Origin: Arabidopsis thaliana
Taxonomy: Eukaryota > Streptophyta > Magnoliopsida > Brassicales > Brassicaceae
Length of the DNA stretch: 64,000 bases
NCBI RefSeq assembly: GCF_000001735.4
Contig: NC_003074.8
Coordinates: forward strand, 6,138,101 to 6,202,100
Reading direction: 5' to 3'
Positions within the stretch are counted from its first letter, which is position 1, and each line of letters opens with the position of its first letter. The position numbers and the translations under genes were made by a program. The notes under the pieces were generated by a model. That model was not told the DNA's origin. It was given only the letters and a program-made list of their open reading frames with translations, and searched no databases. Of this stretch, positions 12,901 through 25,083 are shown in pieces.

Positions 12901-13694
12901 TGTATCCATCTTTGCAAGAGTACTCGAGTATTGTTACCGATCCCAAATCTTCTAAAAAGGCTATCACCAAAGAAGAGTCAGCCGAGATTGCCAAAGAGAA
13001 GGTCAATTAATATCCATTGCATGTCTCATTTTCTTAATGGCATTATCATCCATAATCTAATGTGGTTATTATATCTTTGTGTCCCGTGATTATGTAAACC
13101 AGGGTAACCAAGCGTTCAAAGAGAAACTATGGCAGAAAGCTATTGGTCTATACTCAGAAGCTATAAAGCTAAGTGACAACAATGCTACCTATTACAGTAA
13201 CAGAGCTGCTGCATATCTTGAACTTGGAGGGTAAATGTTTCTCAGATCCTTAAAAATACTTTTTAGTGAGCAAATCTTTCTATGTGGCATTGCCTTGACA
13301 AATCATTTACATACAGCTTTCTTCAAGCCGAAGAAGACTGTACCAAAGCCATCACCCTCGACAAGAAGGTAACTTTCATTAAAACACAGAAACAGGTTTC
13401 TCTTGAAAAAAAAACACTCTTTACTTTGTAAGAACACACAACACAAAGATCGTTTTTGATTTCTTTCAGAATGTTAAAGCCTATTTACGAAGAGGAACCG
13501 CAAGAGAAATGTTAGGCGATTGCAAGGGAGCCATAGAAGGTAAGCTTTAAAGAACATAATCTGATTGTTTTTTCGCCTTGTAGAATCTGGCAGAATATAA
13601 CATAAACTCTGCAGATTTCAGATACGCACTTGTGCTGGAACCAAACAACAAACGAGCGTCTCTCTCAGCAGAGAGACTGAGAAAATTCCAGTGA
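9930..13694 (+). CDS. TOC64-III: TOC64-III, outer chloroplast envelope TPR receptor (At3g17970)
   Basis: Thirteen exons (first 9930-10132, last 13615-13694) sum to 1770 nt, 589 aa. An N-terminal hydrophobic anchor (residues 8-22, 'LWVLLGLGLAGILML') precedes a basic KKLKK stretch, then an amidase-like domain (about 50-430) and three TPR units (about 478-585). The protein docks Hsp90-bound preproteins at the TOC translocon through a clamp-type TPR domain facing the cytosol. The amidase core is degenerate: the signature reads GGACSGAA (141-148), and the position of the nucleophilic Ser in the GxDTGGS block is Gly167 ('GIDTVGG'), so catalysis is not expected. All introns are GT-AG. Intron 1 (10133-10682) contains an (GT)11 microsatellite. 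Confidence 0.96.
10381..10402. repeat. (GT)11 microsatellite in TOC64-III intron 1
   Basis: Eleven perfect GT units lie in the first intron, giving a likely polymorphic marker. Confidence 0.95.
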
Positions 13695-14316
13695 GCTTCT
13701 TTTGTCCGTACCTCACCGATCATTGAGAAAACGTTTGTTCCTTAGAATTTGTCCAAGAGTATAGGCCAATTTTGTCAACACTTGTCTTTTGCGTCTGATA
13801 TTTAGGCATTTTATCTAGAGATACCTTTTGCAAGTCCGCCGAGAATGGAAAATTATAATATCCGATGTTTATTTTAAACGTTCTCTAAAATTGGATATCA
13901 AAAAGTAATGTTAATCTTAAACACCGGATACCGGCATTCCCGGTCGACTTCTAGTCAGCGTAGCGTCAAAAATAAGGTCATGTCTTTAACTATCTTGTCT
14001 TTATCATTTTCTTTTCTCGCACGTTATCTCCTCCCCACGACTCAAAAAAAATAAACAGAAAAAAAGAGGAGTAGAAACCAAAGAGACCTGCCCTAATATT
14101 TAGCGATGATAGTTTGAACGGAACGAAATCTGACGAAAGAAACTAAAGAGACCTTTGAATTATCTTCACGGGTGAGTTGGTTCGTTTAACCTTTTTTCTT
14201 TATCTCGGTTGTGCTTTTCCCCGAGAATTAAACGTGTGTTGGTTGCAGCGTTAACAAAAAAAAAGGGTTGTAGAAAGTGAGTAAGGAAGAAATAATCAGG
14301 AACATTAATAAAGGAA
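13695..14316. other. TOC64-III 3' flank and CAR4 promoter/leader
   Basis: About 620 bp. The first part is the TOC64-III 3' region; the purine-rich part from about 14040 is probably CAR4 leader. No further gene is supported. Confidence 0.45.
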
Positions 14317-15015
14317 ATGACAACGGCGTGTCCGGCGAGGACAAGCTCACTAATGGACGATCTCTTGGGCCTCCTTAGAATCCGTATCAAACGTGGCGTC
14401 AATTTAGCCGTCCGTGACATCAGTAGCAGCGATCCTTACGTCGTCGTCAAGATGGGCAAACAGGTTAATCCATTCATCATTTTACAACTTCACATGCAAT
14501 TTCATTACATCAAAAACATTCTCAAATTATCATATTAAATCTTACAGAAATTGAAGACTCGTGTCATTAACAAAGATGTTAATCCAGAATGGAATGAAGA
14601 TTTGACTCTCTCCGTCACAGACTCCAATCTTACCGTCCTCTTGGTACTTTTTACTTACTAAAACATACATTAATTTCCTTATCATAAGATGTTTATATTG
14701 ATAAAACTATAATGTTATATGTAGACGGTGTATGATCACGACATGTTTAGCAAAGACGACAAGATGGGCGATGCTGAGTTCGAGATAAAGCCCTATATTG
14801 AGGCTTTGAGGATGCAACTCGATGGACTTCCTAGTGGAACCATTGTGACCACGGTTAAGCCAAGTCGTCGTAACTGTCTAGCCGAGGAGTCACGTGTCAC
14901 CTGGGTCGACGGCAAGCTCGTCCAGGATCTCGTTCTCAGATTGCGACATGTGGAATGCGGAGAGGTCGAGGCTCAGCTTCAATGGATTGACCTCCCTGGC
15001 TCCAAGGGTCTATGA
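14317..15015 (+). CDS. CAR4: CAR4, single C2-domain ABA-related protein (At3g17980)
   Basis: Exons 14317-14463, 14548-14643 and 14725-15015 sum to 534 nt, 177 aa. Nearly the whole protein is one C2 domain: 'LGLLRIRIKRGVNLAVRDISSSDPYVVVKMG' opens it, with calcium-binding Asp residues in 'SSSDPYV' and 'YDHDMFSKDDKMG'. The family-specific insertion follows ('EALRMQLDGLPSGT...'), the CAR signature. From family knowledge, CAR proteins bind phospholipid in a calcium-dependent way and recruit PYR/PYL ABA receptors to the plasma membrane; CAR4 is also reported as a GAP for an unconventional G protein. No signal peptide or membrane segment is present. The upstream in-frame context supports ATG at 14317. 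Confidence 0.94.
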
Positions 15016-16227
15016 ATCTTTTTTCTTTTCTTATTTACCGTTACTTTGAGTTGTTTTCTTTCAAATTGAACTAAACCAAGTAACAGCATGGAAAAAAACA
15101 AGTAATTTCAATCTTGAAGGATATAGTGAACTAGAAACACGTATTAATCCATGGAAATATAAGGATTAAGAACGTTGAGGGAAGTTTTGTTCCCATATGG
15201 TGATCGAGTCCAAGTCGAGTCGTGGTGGTGGATATGTAAATGTGGTGTATTGTTGATGTGTATGTATATTTGGGCTAGCTATGCCTTAAATAAGGCATTT
15301 ACACGAACAACTAATACAGATATTTTATTTATTTAATTATCGTTCCATATACTTATGAATGGTAGATTGTTTTAACACATGTGATGTACTAATGTTTATA
15401 GGTAAAAAGTGAAAAAAAGACCAGCATATTACCATTTACCATCGACATCGATAGGCCTTTTTTAAACCATTGACATTGGAGGTTTTATGTGTACGTTACT
15501 GAAGCACAACTTATGTAATTTTTGTGAACAAGATTTACTTGTACATTAGCGCTAATTAAGGTCATAAAGAATAATGATGAAGAAAGAATAAAATATCGAA
15601 GGGAAAAAGCCAGAAGCCACAAAAGGGATGGTAGGTGAAGAGAATCCAGATGTACACTAATGAGTGAAGCACCATGGTTTTATAACGACAAAACACGTGA
15701 GCCATAATTGTCCTTTACTATGAGTGGCACGGCGACTTTACAATAATGTGTCAAACGACCGTGACAAGAGTGAAGTGTAGTACTAGTATGTGATATTTTT
15801 CTCTATTTAATAAAGTAAAAGATTCGACTGTAGTATGATAGTATTGAGATATATTCTAAATTATGTATAAAGTTTGATAGATCCCAAGGGACCCAAATCT
15901 CGTTCCCCAATGAGCGATCTAGAGATTCCTCTTCCACCAACTCCCCAAAGTAGTCAACATTTTTTTACCAAAACAACGATTTATTTGTAGAATAAAATCT
16001 GTCAACATATATATTGCATATAAATGCAATTGCAAATGTAGTTAAAAATATATATAAACCATAACTTAAAATGAGTGACAGCACAACATTAACTAAAATA
16101 CGCTTATTATTATTACCGGTTTTGACCAAAACAAAAAAAATGGAGATATTTGTTTAATTACCGACTGATTTGATTTTACAGTCTGTAAAAAAGGCCGAAG
16201 TCGAAGGTAACGCCACCGTTTTCCACC
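15016..16227. other. Intergenic region CAR4 / NMT1
   Basis: About 1.2 kb of AT-rich spacer. One CACGTG lies near 15693. I see no coding frame with gene-like features, no RNA gene and no transposon ends. Confidence 0.45.
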
Positions 16228-16236
16228 TATAAAAAA
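16228..16236 (+). promoter_or_regulatory. TATA box of NMT1
   Basis: TATAAAAAA lies about 105 bp upstream of the uORF and 250 bp upstream of the main ATG. It is followed by a CT/CA-rich stretch (16250-16270) where transcription would be expected to start. Confidence 0.7.
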
Positions 16237-16333
16237 GGGCGCGCAGGCAACATCACACTCTCACACTCTTTTCGCTCTCAGATCTGAAACCTTATCTGAA
16301 TTACATTTCCCCGATTCGACGTTGTGCGAATTG

Positions 16334-16411
16334 ATGCAGCAGAGAGGACGATCCGTCAACCGCAGATCACGAAGCTTCTCTAGATCCAGACTCGCCGTCG
16401 AAGGCCACTGA
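16334..16411 (+). CDS. Conserved peptide uORF in NMT1 leader (25 codons)
   Basis: ATG at 16334, stop TGA at 16409-16411. The peptide begins MQQRGRSVNRRSRSF and is Arg/Ser-rich, ending VEGH. It lies wholly inside the 5' leader, 66 nt before the NMT1 start codon. From established knowledge, plant PEAMT transcripts carry a conserved peptide uORF that represses translation of the main ORF when choline or phosphocholine is high. The assignment rests on its position, length and basic composition; regulation was not tested here. Confidence 0.9.
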   Translation: MQQRGRSVNRRSRSFSRSRLAVEGH

Positions 16412-16477
16412 ATTACTCTCTCCCCTCTCTTGGCAGATCTTCTTCTTCGTTTTTTCCCGACAAACGACATTTCCGAA

Positions 16478-19231
16478 ATGGCTGCATCGTACGGTGAGAT
16501 CACCGATCATATGCTTCGATTATCGTTGATTGCTTATATTAATAGAAATTGGAGATTTATGGAAAGAGAAGAGACTGTGAAATTGATTTGATTTGTTTTT
16601 TGTTATTTTTGGGGTGAGTAGAAGAAGAGCGTGATATTCAGAAGAATTACTGGATAGAGCATTCCGCTGATCTGACTGTTGAAGCTATGATGCTTGACTC
16701 GAGAGCTTCTGATCTCGACAAGGAAGAACGTCCTGAGGTACCCCTGACATTTTTTATATAAGACATTTGAATCAGTGAATGATTTTAGAGAATTAGCTCT
16801 TGTTTGGATGATACACACTGTTTTGATTTGAATGTTTTTTTTATTTAGATGGTCTAGTGGTTTCTTGAATCAGGACTGTTGAATTTTGGTTTTTGATGAG
16901 TTGATTTATAATTCTTCAGGTACTCTCTTTGCTCCCTCCATATGAAGGCAAATCAGTGTTGGAACTTGGAGCTGGTATTGGTCGTTTCACTGGTGAATTA
17001 GCTCAAAAGGCTGGTGAACTCATTGCTCTTGACTTCATTGATAACGTTATCAAGAAGGTTTACTACTTTATTCACCTTCTGAGTCGATGTTATTTCGCTT
17101 CATTGCACATGATTTGTAATCTTGAACTGAATGTTAAATTTCTTCTTTCTTGTAGAATGAAAGTATCAATGGGCATTACAAGAATGTCAAGTTTATGTGT
17201 GCTGATGTTACATCCCCTGACCTCAAGATCACTGATGGATCTCTTGACTTGATTTTCTCCAACTGGCTGCTCATGTATCTTTCTGACAAAGAGGTATAAT
17301 AATATGATCTCTTGTCCAAGACAAAAATAATCTTTTGTAATGAGGAACCAATTAATTTTTTAACGGTTTTGTTTGGATGCAGGTGGAGCTTTTGGCAGAA
17401 AGGATGGTCGGTTGGATCAAGGTTGGAGGATACATTTTCTTCCGTGAATCTTGCTTCCACCAATCAGGGGACAGTAAGCGGAAATCCAACCCCACTCACT
17501 ACCGTGAACCCCGTTTCTATTCCAAGGTTCCTACTTCTTTTAAATCCAATTAAAAATTTACATTTTCAGGACTAGAATTTCAACCATTTAGTGGAAGAAC
17601 ACTAGTTAGAATGCCTATGCTTAAGAATATGTCGAGACTTATGAAAGTTTCAGTGGATTTCGATTTACTGTATTGGTCAACAAATATGTAGTTAGTAGTT
17701 TCCAAATCTGCCTTAACAAATTATTGAGAACTTAAGTTGATTAAGATCGATGGTGAAACAATGAAGGTCTTTCAAGAGTGTCAGACTCGGGATGCTGCTG
17801 GAAATTCATTTGAGCTCTCTATGATCGGATGCAAGTGCATTGGAGCTTATGTCAAGAACAAGAAGAATCAGAATCAGGCAAACCAAAACTCTGCCTATCA
17901 AGATTGTCTAGTTTCCTATTGTAATTAGATCTTAATCATGGGTATCATTCTTTGTTTTATGGGATGCAGATTTGTTGGATATGGCAGAAGGTCAGCTCAG
18001 AAAATGACAGAGGCTTCCAACGTTTCTTGGACAATGTCCAATACAAATCCAGTGGAATCCTACGCTATGAGCGTGTCTTTGGCCAAGGGTTTGTGAGCAC
18101 TGGTGGACTTGGTAAAAGCTCAATTCGATTTCGCTTGTGTTGTGATGTTCTGTGTCTTCATTTAGCAGTACTTATGTGTGTTCTGTCGTGTTTCTTGATT
18201 CAGAGACAACCAAAGAATTTGTGGAGAAAATGAATCTGAAACCAGGACAGAAAGTCTTAGATGTTGGGTGTGGCATTGGTGGAGGTGACTTCTACATGGC
18301 TGAGAAGTTTGATGTTCACGTTGTTGGTATCGATCTTTCTGTCAACATGATCTCTTTCGCATTGGAACGTGCTATTGGACTCAGCTGCTCGGTTGAGTTT
18401 GAGGTTGCTGATTGCACCACAAAACACTACCCAGATAATTCGTTTGATGTCATTTACAGCCGTGACACTATTCTGCACATCCAAGTACTCAACATGATCT
18501 CATAGTTCTCTCTTGGAAGTTTATAATTGTGAATGCTTACTCATTCTCTCTTTTCTTCAGGACAAACCAGCCTTGTTTAGGACTTTCTTCAAATGGCTTA
18601 AACCGGGAGGTAAAGTTCTCATCAGCGACTACTGTAGAAGCCCCAAAACTCCATCTGCTGAGTTTTCAGAGTACATCAAACAGAGAGGATATGATCTCCA
18701 TGACGTTCAAGCTTATGGACAGGTTTGTCTTGTTTGTCAAAGATATTTTTTTCTATTCTCAAACCCATTTCTCTAATCCCTTCAACACTGATCCTAAATG
18801 TAGATGCTAAAAGACGCTGGCTTCACTGATGTGATCGCAGAGGACCGTACTGATCAGGTAAATGAATCTCATATATACAACAATATTGAAACCAAGGACT
18901 AGAGTCCTTTTAACAGAGTTTCTTTTTGTTATTGTTTTGTATTTACAGTTTATGCAAGTCCTGAAACGTGAATTAGACAGGGTGGAGAAAGAAAAGGAAA
19001 AATTCATCTCCGACTTCTCCAAAGTAAGTGTCTTTCAATGTCAAAGAAATCAAATCTTTATGTTGTTTACATTAATCTGAAGCTGTCTCTTTTCGAAGTT
19101 TCGATGTATCTCACAAACTTGAATAAACGCAGGAGGATTACGATGACATTGTTGGAGGATGGAAGTCAAAGCTGGAGAGGTGTGCATCGGATGAGCAGAA
19201 ATGGGGACTTTTCATCGCCAACAAGAATTAA
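16478..19231 (+). CDS. NMT1: Phosphoethanolamine N-methyltransferase 1 (NMT1/PEAMT1/XIPOTL1, At3g18000)
   Basis: Twelve exons (16478-16493 to 19133-19231) sum to 1476 nt, 491 aa. The enzyme methylates phosphoethanolamine three times with S-adenosylmethionine to give phosphocholine, the committed route to phosphatidylcholine. There are two tandem methyltransferase domains: the N-terminal SAM motif I is '[16 protein letters not shown]' (about 56-71) and the C-terminal one '[16 protein letters not shown]' (about 286-301). Post-motif 'DFIDNVI' and 'GIDLSVNMI' are also visible. There is no targeting signal, consistent with a cytosolic enzyme. The intron 17878-17969 starts with GC rather than GT. 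Exon 1 carries only five full codons (MAASY), so most of the protein starts in exon 2. The leader carries a repressive uORF. Confidence 0.97.
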
Positions 19232-20460
19232 GCAAATCGAAATCTACTACTTCTATGTTTTCTTCTTTCTTTGTTTGTTCAATAAAAATGTCATTTCCGC
19301 TAGGTGATGATATATGCCTGTAGTGTGTTATGTGGACTTGTTGAGTGGTGTTAAATCTTGTTTCCCTTATGTGATATGTAAACCGAATTATGTTTGGTCT
19401 TAGTTTATACTCTTTGATTTGAAGAATTTTCTAAATGCATTTGTGTTATGCTACTTGGTTTATTTTTGCAGTTAGACTTCAGTTACAGTGTGTTTGGTAG
19501 AACCGGATTTGTCAAATGGAAATTTGGCTACCATTTTTGGATATAGTTCAACTTAAACCAAACCAGGCATATATATCCTTGATTTGGGATTGTGTTTGAT
19601 TCAGCGGTTTACCAAATTCTCTCTCTATCTAAAATGAGACCCCTGTTTTGGGCTTCTAGGCCCCAAAGCCTGCCCTTATCTGTTAATACTGCATATTTCT
19701 TGACTTATATTGCGGATTTTTTTTCACACCTATCAATATACTGCATAAATGAGAAATGTTTCATTGTAGGAGAGACCTGGAGTAGTCAAAAAATAATTCA
19801 ATTTTCTTTATAAAAAAAAAAACATTCCATAGGGTACCGAATAGGGCATAGGACTGTGCAACATAGTGTGTGGATGGAGGTAAAGAAAGAAAAGCCTTGA
19901 AATCACACACCTTCAAAAGACTAGATTCGTCAGACTCCTCCTATTTAGGTTTTGACCCAACCCTACGTACCCTCTCCTAACACACCACCTACTGTTCTAT
20001 TTCTGTATTCAACAGTGTCAATTCCAATCTCTCTCAGTCAATTTATTTGCAATATCTATCCACCCTTTTTCTTACCATTTGAAATCTCCCAACGCTTAAC
20101 AAAAAAAACGACATATTGTTACATTTTCGTAGATTTTAGAAAGAAACCACAAATCTATAGACCATAATAGCTACGTCCCTCAGTAGCTAGCTAATTAAAA
20201 TAATATATATATACACAGAGAGAATTTGATGCAGTCTTACATTGTCAGAATACTGTAAATATAGTAGTACGTAGTGTTAATGTGTATGTGTTGTATATTA
20301 TTTTGTCGACATGTATATATATACGTACACATGTGACATATATATTGTAATGTTTGATTATGATGACCTCATGATAAGAGAGATCACTGACAATTATACA
20401 ATATAGAAAGCTTGAAAATAGGCTTTAATCATATATTTGATTACTTGGTTCTTTCGCAAA

Positions 20461-20484
20461 GAGAGAGAGAGAGAGAGAGAGAGA
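20461..20484. repeat. (GA)12 microsatellite
   Basis: Twelve perfect GA units in the NMT1-WOX1 spacer. Confidence 0.95.
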
Positions 20485-21162
20485 TGGTAGAAGAGAATGA
20501 ATCACATGAAAGCATTTAAAACCAAAATAAGGAAATTGCAGAGAGAAGCGGGTGAGTCACAGCCAACCAATGGTCCACCTCATGACTGTCACCATTTTGT
20601 CCCTCACAGACACACCCCTCCTCCAGTCTTGTCACATTCTCTTCTCTCTCTCTTCGTTGTTTAATTTGTCTGTTCCACCGCTGGGGTTATTAACAGTGTT
20701 CAAATTATCAATTTATTAGCACTATTCCACGATCTTTCCTTTTTTTAATGTAAATTTTAGTTACATTTTTTATACTAATGATATATTATGTGCTACATGA
20801 CTAAATCTAAATATAATAGTATAAAAATTGGGTCTATTTTAGTTAACAATATATATACCATGTACTTATATTTAACTCATAAGTTTGAATGAGATTTATT
20901 GATGGATTTTTCTGTGAGTTTCTTGTATTAGACTTTAGCTATACAGCTAGAGGTTTCTGTAGCTAGGGACAAATACGAATTACCCACGGAGAAAACCATC
21001 ATGTGCATGATTACTGCCACGCACGTATCTATATACTCTTATATATAAAGCCCTTAATCAAAACATCAAACACGAATATAAAACTATAAATGGTTTTGTT
21101 TTTTAACAAGACAAACAAAAGAACTTTACATGGATGGATCATGAAAATGGACAAAATACATC

Positions 21163-21187
21163 ATATATATATATATATATATATATA
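21163..21187. repeat. AT microsatellite
   Basis: A run of about twelve AT units in the NMT1-WOX1 spacer. Confidence 0.9.
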
Positions 21188-23054
21188 ATATGATCATGTG
21201 AATTAATCATCTTGAAATTACCGATCATATTCATGCAGGATTATTCAAATCATCCTCTACTATATGTTTTATTGTGATTAAGATTCCACGTTTGCCAAAC
21301 ATGATACATATATCAGTATATCACAATTTCACTAATCGTCACGTGATATATGAATTCTTATTTGTAGTGACTAAATCTTATAGTACATATAGTATTATTA
21401 CATAGTAGTATCACACGTCACTGATGATATACTACGATGAATCAAAGGCCGGAGCAGACATAAAAAAAATCATGATCCAGGGAAATAAATAACCAAAAGA
21501 TTATTACCGTACGATTAGACTTTACAATTAATCTTCGTTACAATTCACGAGAAGATTCATGTTTCTTTATTTCCTAACAACAATATCTATTGTTTATAGT
21601 TCATAGGATCGTTCGTGTGGTAATCTGTTGACTGTACGCTTACCCATTAATATTTTCTCTTCTTGCTTTTTACTTTTTTCGTATAAAATTTATTAAAGTG
21701 ATGTTTTTGCTTACTTCCATGCTCGCAAGAATCACAAACACACAATCATCATGAAAAAGAAATAAAGCAAATACAAAGAGAGGAATAGATAGGGAATGAT
21801 AATGTATCAAAATAAGCAGTACAAACAAATAAAATTACCCACGATCTTTCTCCTAAAACTATTAATAAAGAAAAGGGTCTCACTGAATCGTACAAAGAGA
21901 CATAAAAGAATGAATGAATCTTTGGGAAAAGAAAGGAAAGTGTCGGGGCTTCTTCTATGAATAAGCTATTCAGTTATTTTTCTTTTCTTTTGTCTTGTCT
22001 CTTCTCTACTCTAAAAGTCACTCTTCTTTCCTTTTCTCACCTTCCCACCCTCATATATATCTTGTCATTTTCCCCATTTGAAATTTATGGTGGCTAGGCT
22101 TTCTTCCTCATTCGTTAATCATACATCTTGTGATCTAATTCCTTTCATGCTTTCATCAAAAACCAAGCTTATCGAAGCTTTCAATTTAGTTTAAAATTTG
22201 TCAAAATGTTAAAATTCGTACGTAAGACATAGATGAATGAAAATTTAGCTAGTGTTTTATGGGAAATTTTTGTTTAAATAAATATTAATTGAATAATATG
22301 TTTTAAACTCTCATTCTTAAAAAATATAAAATTATCTCTTACTATAGGTAGAAGTAGAACCATGACCCGAATAGTCATTCAATTTTGAGGAATATACTGT
22401 ATATATAATAGCAAATGTAAAGGCATATTGTTCGTATGCTAGTGAAGAGAAAAACAAAACAAGTGCCAAACCAATAATATTTTCCCACTCTCTTAGTCAT
22501 TTCAACATCAACCCAATTCTTTTTGTCTCTCGCGCATTTATAACTCATAGAAACAGATCCCCACATACATACACACACACACATATATATATATATAGAT
22601 CATGCATGTGTGTGTAGATATTCTTTAGAAATAACGCATGAAATTAAAGGAAAGATGTAGAGTAATAACGAGTTCCCATTCTCGTAACAGATTATCCCAT
22701 CACCAAAGCACCAAATAGCTTCATTCACCAACCAAATCAAGCAAGTTTCATGATCTAAACCCTAAGTCACCACATCCACACAAATGAAAAAACTATTGGG
22801 AAAATCACATGTCTTTCTATTCTTTTCCTTTTTAAATTTGTTTGGTTCATTTTTAACAATTAAAGAAAGTGGTCCAAAGTGCATTTTAAGGCAAACCCTT
22901 ATGAAATGTTAACATCAACACCATAAAGACACGCCTGCCCTTACTCCTAGACAAAACCCTAATTATCCTTTTTCACTCTCCCTAACTCGGTTGAATAATT
23001 AAACTAATCATCTAATAACAAAAAGCTGTTTTTCTTGAAAGACTTCAATTAGGT

Positions 23055-25083
23055 TTAGTTCTTCAATGGCAGAAACTCATAGAAACAGTGAATGCCACTA
23101 ATGTTCTTGTCTTTCTCACCATCGCTACAAAACCCTTCTTTTCTCAGTGGAAACAGCTCAAGTGTCTGTTCTTGATGATCCAATTCACCGTTGGAGCAAT
23201 CTTCATGTTGTTCTTGATCTTTATTATCATCACCATTTCGATGACAAGTCTCTGTGTTCGTTGCTTCTCTCGTACGTAGAAATACAGGTGAAACCGTGAC
23301 CGTATCTTTAGAAGCAGAGACAGCATTGTTGCTGTTGGACATGTTGGAGGAAACAGTAGGTGAATTGAGAATGAGGTTACGTTGATGATGATGATGTGAA
23401 GAAGAGTAGAAACTAGGTGGCAACTGCATCATCTGCCACGTGGTGTTTATCCCTAAAAAGCTTCGTCTCTCGTCTCCTCCACAACGAGCATTGTGCTCCA
23501 CCCGTATATTCGCTGGCTCCTCCAGATGATAATCACGGGAAGGTTTCTAATTATGCAAAAGAAAGAACATTCAAGATGTGTTGAAATTAGTCAAATTAGC
23601 ATCGGAAAATGTAAAAATTGGTAACAAATAAGTCAAAATTTGGCAAAGCGACAAACTTTATGCTTAAAACAAAATTCCAGATAGGGACAGGGGTGAAGAA
23701 GAATGAGACCGTTAAAGACCAGGGTCAAAAGGGTCTTTTCAAGCATGTGTTTGGAGTGAAAAAGCACATTAATTTATGGAAATTCAGCAAAAACAAGAAG
23801 ACACAGAGCTAAAGGATCGATCGTACGTAGCAGCTGTGCCGACAGAAAGGAAAGTCTCTGCAGCTTTTTGGATGAATTCAATAATCTTTTTAAAAAGATA
23901 CTACTAATATTCAAACAAAATAAAACCATAATTATATGCTAAGAATATACGTATTTTTGCATATGCTACAAAAATACTTATTTTGAAGTTCCCCATAAAT
24001 TAACTTCTTGGTCTTTTCCACCGCCTCATCTCTCTGCCTTTTGTTTTTTTCTTTCAATAACTTACCCAAACTTCCAAAAAGGAATTCACTTATTCTTAGC
24101 TAGCAGATTCTATTTGTAATCATATGCTAATTATATATGTAAACCCTCAATCCTTAATTACACTCCCTTTCATGTAATAGAAACCCCAAGACCATTATAA
24201 ACACAGAATATGAGCAACATATATACATAATACATATCATAAAATAATATCAATTTAGAAACAAATATATGTATAAATAGAGATATATACCTCTGGTTGC
24301 GTGTCGCATCCGACCGAACATATCCAGTTCTTGACCTGTTCAACCTTGTAACCTGCAAAATTCCAGACATGAATTTTCAAACCGTCAATTTTGAAATGAA
24401 ATCAACCCAAAAAGACATTCTAATCCAAAAAGACTTTTATTGTTTGAATGTTAATCCCCAAGTTCTGTTATGGTCCCTTACCTGGAGGATCTTTCTTGTC
24501 GAATCCGTGGTTTGAGACAAGACTTGCTGTTGAAAGGACCGTTTCTTCGTGGCCAGTTTCCATTTGTCGCCGTCGTTTCTGGCGTTCTCGGGCTTTGTGG
24601 TTTTGGAACCAATAGAAAACGTTTTTGCCTTCTATCTTCCCGTACCGTCGTAGCTGTGCGGTGATTTGTTGGATGTGGTCGGCAGAAGGAGTTCTAGTTC
24701 CTTGTCGGTAAAGCTCTTCAAGAACCCTTAACTGATCTGGTGTCGGATTCCACCGTGAGCTCACCATTACCGGTGGATGTTGAGGTTCTGAGTTTAGCAT
24801 CATCAGCTCCCTCTTGTTCTGCTCCGCCGTCATCGTCACCACTGCTGTGAAAATCGTAACCAAAGCAAGAAAATGAGCATTAGAAACAAGGGAAAGAGAG
24901 ACTGGAAAGTTTCACCAAAAATTGACGAGAGAGAGAGAAAGAGATACCCATATTAAAGCGGTGGTCGGAGTTGGTGTTTACGGCGGCGGTGGGGCAAGAA
25001 GTGAGACGTGGGATGAGAGGACGAAGCTTTCTTCCTCCGTTGAAGGAATCTGCGCCTCCTTCGTTGTAACCCATCGTCCACAT
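23055..25083 (-). CDS. WOX1: WOX1, WUSCHEL-related homeobox transcription factor (At3g18010)
   Basis: Four minus-strand exons: 24948-25083, 24482-24844, 24291-24352 and 23055-23546. They sum to 1053 nt, 350 aa. The homeodomain spans about residues 73-137 ('[20 protein letters not shown]' to '[18 protein letters not shown]') with the WOX-type enlarged loop. A canonical WUS box (TLELFPLR, about 315-322) lies near the C-terminus, and the very end 'FYEFLPLKN' is acidic/aromatic. A His run (HHHH) lies in the middle. From family knowledge, WOX1 acts with PRS/WOX3 in leaf blade outgrowth and margin patterning, mainly as a repressor through the WUS box. The 744-bp last intron (23547-24290) has no coding content. 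[10 protein letters not shown] is the first in-frame Met start. Confidence 0.96.

Larger units (their letters stand above)
19232..23054. other. Gene-poor interval between NMT1 and WOX1 3' end
   Basis: About 3.8 kb with no supported protein-coding gene. It is strongly AT-rich with simple repeats: (GA)12 at 20461-20484, an AT run at 21163-21187 and CA/TA stretches near 22570-22600. NMT1 3' UTR occupies the first few hundred bases. Telobox-like AAACCCTAA occurs near 22757. I found no tRNA, transposon ends or gene fragments, but distal control elements of WOX1 could lie here. Confidence 0.45.
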
